Positions 5,703 to 7,243 of a DNA stretch of 7,243 nucleotides are shown in pieces (the first letter of the stretch is position 1; each line of letters begins with the position of its first letter). The stretch is from an uncultured Shinella sp. (GTDB lineage Bacteria; Pseudomonadota; Alphaproteobacteria; Rhizobiales; Rhizobiaceae). The notes beneath the pieces are model-generated. The model made no database searches, was not told where the DNA came from, and worked only from the letters and a program-made list of their open reading frames with translations. The translations under genes were made by a program, and so were the position numbers. The stretch lies in NCBI GenBank assembly GCA_946886325.1, contig CAMPIK010000110.1, positions 1 to 7,243 on the forward strand, written 5' to 3'.

Positions 5703-7243
5703 TTATTCGTCGATGCCGGCCGATTCGACAGGCTTGACCAGCGGCGTGACGCGGCGGATCGTGACGCGGCGGTTGAGCTGTTCATCCTCCTCCGTGTCGA
5801 CCTTCAGGAACTGCTCGCCGTAGCCCTGCGTCACGAGGTTCTCGGCCGGGATGTCGAACACGTCGGTCAGGACGTTGGCGACCGATTCGGCCCGTTCGTC
5901 CGAGAGGATCAGGTTCGATTCATCCGAACCGACGGCGTCCGTGTGACCTTCGATCAGGAAGCTCTCGCTCGGATCCTCGTCCAGCATCTTGTTGATCGCA
6001 TCAGCGACCTTGCGCATGCTGGAGGCCTGCTCCATCGAAATCTCGGCGCTGCCGGTATCGAAGGTGATCGTGTCGAGGTCGATGCGGCGCATCTTGTCAC
6101 GGATACGGGCCGAATACTTCACCTCGTCGAGCGTATAGACGCGCTCCACCGGCTCGACCGGCGGCTGCTCGAGGAAGTCGTAGTAGTTGCGGTCCTGGTC
6201 GCTCGACGTGTCGATGATGTAGTCGGAGACCGGGATCGTCAGCCGGAGCGGCGGCAGACGCGGCGCCGGATCGATGAAGACCGGACGCGGACGGTCGATG
6301 ACCGGCGCATAGAACAGGACATATTCGCGATTGCGCACGAAGCGCGAGCGCTGCACGATGTCGCCGAAGCGGTTGCGGATCGTCACGACACGGTCGCCGT
6401 TCGGATAGACGATGACGTGGCGGTTACGGCCGTTCGGCAGGCCTTCGTAGAAATTGTCCTTCGCACGGCGCGCGATGCGGCGGCCCTCGTCGTGACGCAC
6501 GATGATGCGGTTGTCGACATTGATCACCACGCGATTGTCGAGCCGGCGCTGCACGCGCACGCCTTCGATGTCGCGGTAGCCAGGCCGTTCGCGCAGCCGC
6601 TCGCCGCGCTCGCGCAGCGCCGAGTTCATCCGCTCAGCCTTGCGGCGGTTGCCGCGCTCGTCGACCTGCGCATCGGCATCCGAGCGGGGAACACGAACGT
6701 CGCGCTTGCGGCGCTCTTCCGCCCGCTGGCGACGCAGTTCCTCGCCCGAGGCGCCACGACGGTTATCGGCTTCCTTGTCGCTGTCGAGCACGGCTGCACC
6801 ACGCTCGACCGGCAGGACCACCGTGTCGCGCGACTTCGACGGGTCGCGGGCAATCGCCTCGCGCTCGGCAATCGTCTTGCGACGCGGACGTTCGCCGGCA
6901 TTCTGGTTGTTGCCGTCGTCCTGCTGTCCGGCCTGACGCGCCTTGCGGCGTTCTTCCTGCAGCTTTTCACGCTCGGCCTGCTGCTTGCGCTCGGCGGCGT
7001 TCTGCTTGCGCTGTTCGTCCTGCGCGGCGTTCTGCTGCTGTTCCTTGCGACGCTCCTGGCGCGCCTTCTGCTGGTCAGCCTGCTTCTTCTCTTCGGCCTG
7101 CTGCGCCTTGCGGCGCTCCTGGCGAGCCTTCTGCTGGTCAGCCTGCTTGTTTTCCTCGGCCTGCTGTTCCTTGCGCCGCTCCTGGCGGGCCTTCTGCTGC
7201 TCGGCCTGCTGCTTCTTCTGCTCGGCCTGCTGCTGGCGCTGCT
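5703..7243 (-). CDS. OmpA-family peptidoglycan-binding outer-membrane protein (N-terminus outside window)
   Basis: Envelope protein expected to tie the outer membrane to the cell wall. I read the frame open without a stop to the right edge; 512 residues are visible and the start lies outside. A GTG at 6821 is internal, not a start. Visible residues about 1-120 are a Q/E/K/R/A-rich helical, probably coiled-coil stretch with a 21-residue tandem repeat; about 120-215 are Arg-rich and charged. About 220-375 (bases 6117-6584) look beta-rich, with YPNGDRVVTIRNRFGDIVQR. The OmpA C-terminal domain is about 388-497: FDTGSAEI, then IEGHTDAVG, NLILSDERAESV, VTQGYGE and LNRRVTI. The Asp of HTDAVG and the Arg of SDERAE are 15 apart, the spacing of the peptidoglycan (diaminopimelate) ligands known in OmpA of Acinetobacter. 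Stop and strong terminator are 30 bases apart. Whether the missing part has a signal peptide or lipobox cannot be seen. Confidence 0.92.
   Translation of the reverse strand, partial: QRQQQAEQKKQQAEQQKARQERRKEQQAEENKQADQQKARQERRKAQQAEEKKQADQQKARQERRKEQQQNAAQDEQRKQNAAERKQQAEREKLQEERRKARQAGQQDDGNNQNAGERPRRKTIAEREAIARDPSKSRDTVVLPVERGAAVLDSDKEADNRRGASGEELRRQRAEERRKRDVRVPRSDADAQVDERGNRRKAERMNSALRERGERLRERPGYRDIEGVRVQRRLDNRVVINVDNRIIVRHDEGRRIARRAKDNFYEGLPNGRNRHVIVYPNGDRVVTIRNRFGDIVQRSRFVRNREYVLFYAPVIDRPRPVFIDPAPRLPPLRLTIPVSDYIIDTSSDQDRNYYDFLEQPPVEPVERVYTLDEVKYSARIRDKMRRIDLDTITFDTGSAEISMEQASSMRKVADAINKMLDEDPSESFLIEGHTDAVGSDESNLILSDERAESVANVLTDVFDIPAENLVTQGYGEQFLKVDTEEDEQLNRRVTIRRVTPLVKPVESAGIDE
7044..7199 (-). 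repeat. 63-base in-frame tandem repeat in the OmpA-family coiled coil
   Basis: Two full copies, 7137-7199 and 7074-7136, differ at 7 of 63 positions by my count. A third copy begins at 7073 and keeps the first ten residues (to 7044) before diverging. Each unit encodes 21 residues: QQKARQERRK, one variable residue, QQAEE, one variable residue, KQAD. Since 21 is three heptads, gain or loss of a unit would keep both the reading frame and the coiled-coil phase. Related Q/K/E/R-rich sequence without exact periodicity continues on both sides, including to the window edge. Confidence 0.8.

Noticed and set aside
6819..6821. GTG as start codon of the OmpA-family gene.
   Set aside because: The frame stays open for at least 140 more codons to the window edge with consistent coiled-coil coding and in-frame repeats, so this is an internal valine codon.
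7011..7243. Regular repeats at the right edge considered as a CRISPR array or non-coding satellite.
   Set aside because: The copies are directly adjacent without unique spacers, keep one reading frame and encode a coherent Q/K/E/R-rich coiled coil continuous with the OmpA-family protein.

Overview
The window reads as high-GC chromosomal DNA of an alphaproteobacterium, most likely a member of the Rhizobiaceae (Rhizobium/Agrobacterium/Ensifer/Shinella type). This rests on codon use, the style of the chemoreceptor signalling tip, and an OmpA-family protein with a long Q/E/K/R-rich coiled-coil front. The genus is inferred; no rRNA or other marker gene is present.

Layout from left to right. (1) The 3' end of moaA (+) enters from the left edge and carries the C-terminal 4Fe-4S cysteines and the terminal Gly-Gly. 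(2) A large methyl-accepting chemotaxis receptor gene (-) converges on moaA. Between the two stop codons lies a hairpin plus T-tract that works as a terminator only in the chemoreceptor direction. (3) A 439-base divergent intergenic region separates the chemoreceptor from the next gene and holds only weak regulatory candidates. (4) Three + strand genes follow: a ten-helix EamA/DMT-family transporter, then mobA and mobB, whose stop and start codons overlap as ATGA. (5) A strong hairpin terminator abuts the mobB stop codon and serves the last gene. (6) That gene is a long OmpA-family outer-membrane/peptidoglycan-binding protein (-), whose N-terminal part runs off the right edge and contains a 63-base in-frame tandem repeat.

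Functionally, moaA, mobA and mobB belong to molybdenum cofactor synthesis. MoaA starts pterin synthesis from GTP, MobA attaches GMP to Mo-molybdopterin to give the guanine dinucleotide form, and MobB is the accessory P-loop GTPase. The chemoreceptor and transporter sit between the first and last steps; nothing in the sequence ties either directly to the cofactor. The OmpA-like protein is a separate envelope transcription unit.

I see no CRISPR array, tRNA, rRNA, insertion sequence, phage gene or toxin-antitoxin pair. I do not find a convincing undescribed system. The points of most interest are the direction-specific terminators, the repeat-built coiled coil of the OmpA protein, the unusually long sensor region of the chemoreceptor, and the split of the cofactor genes.
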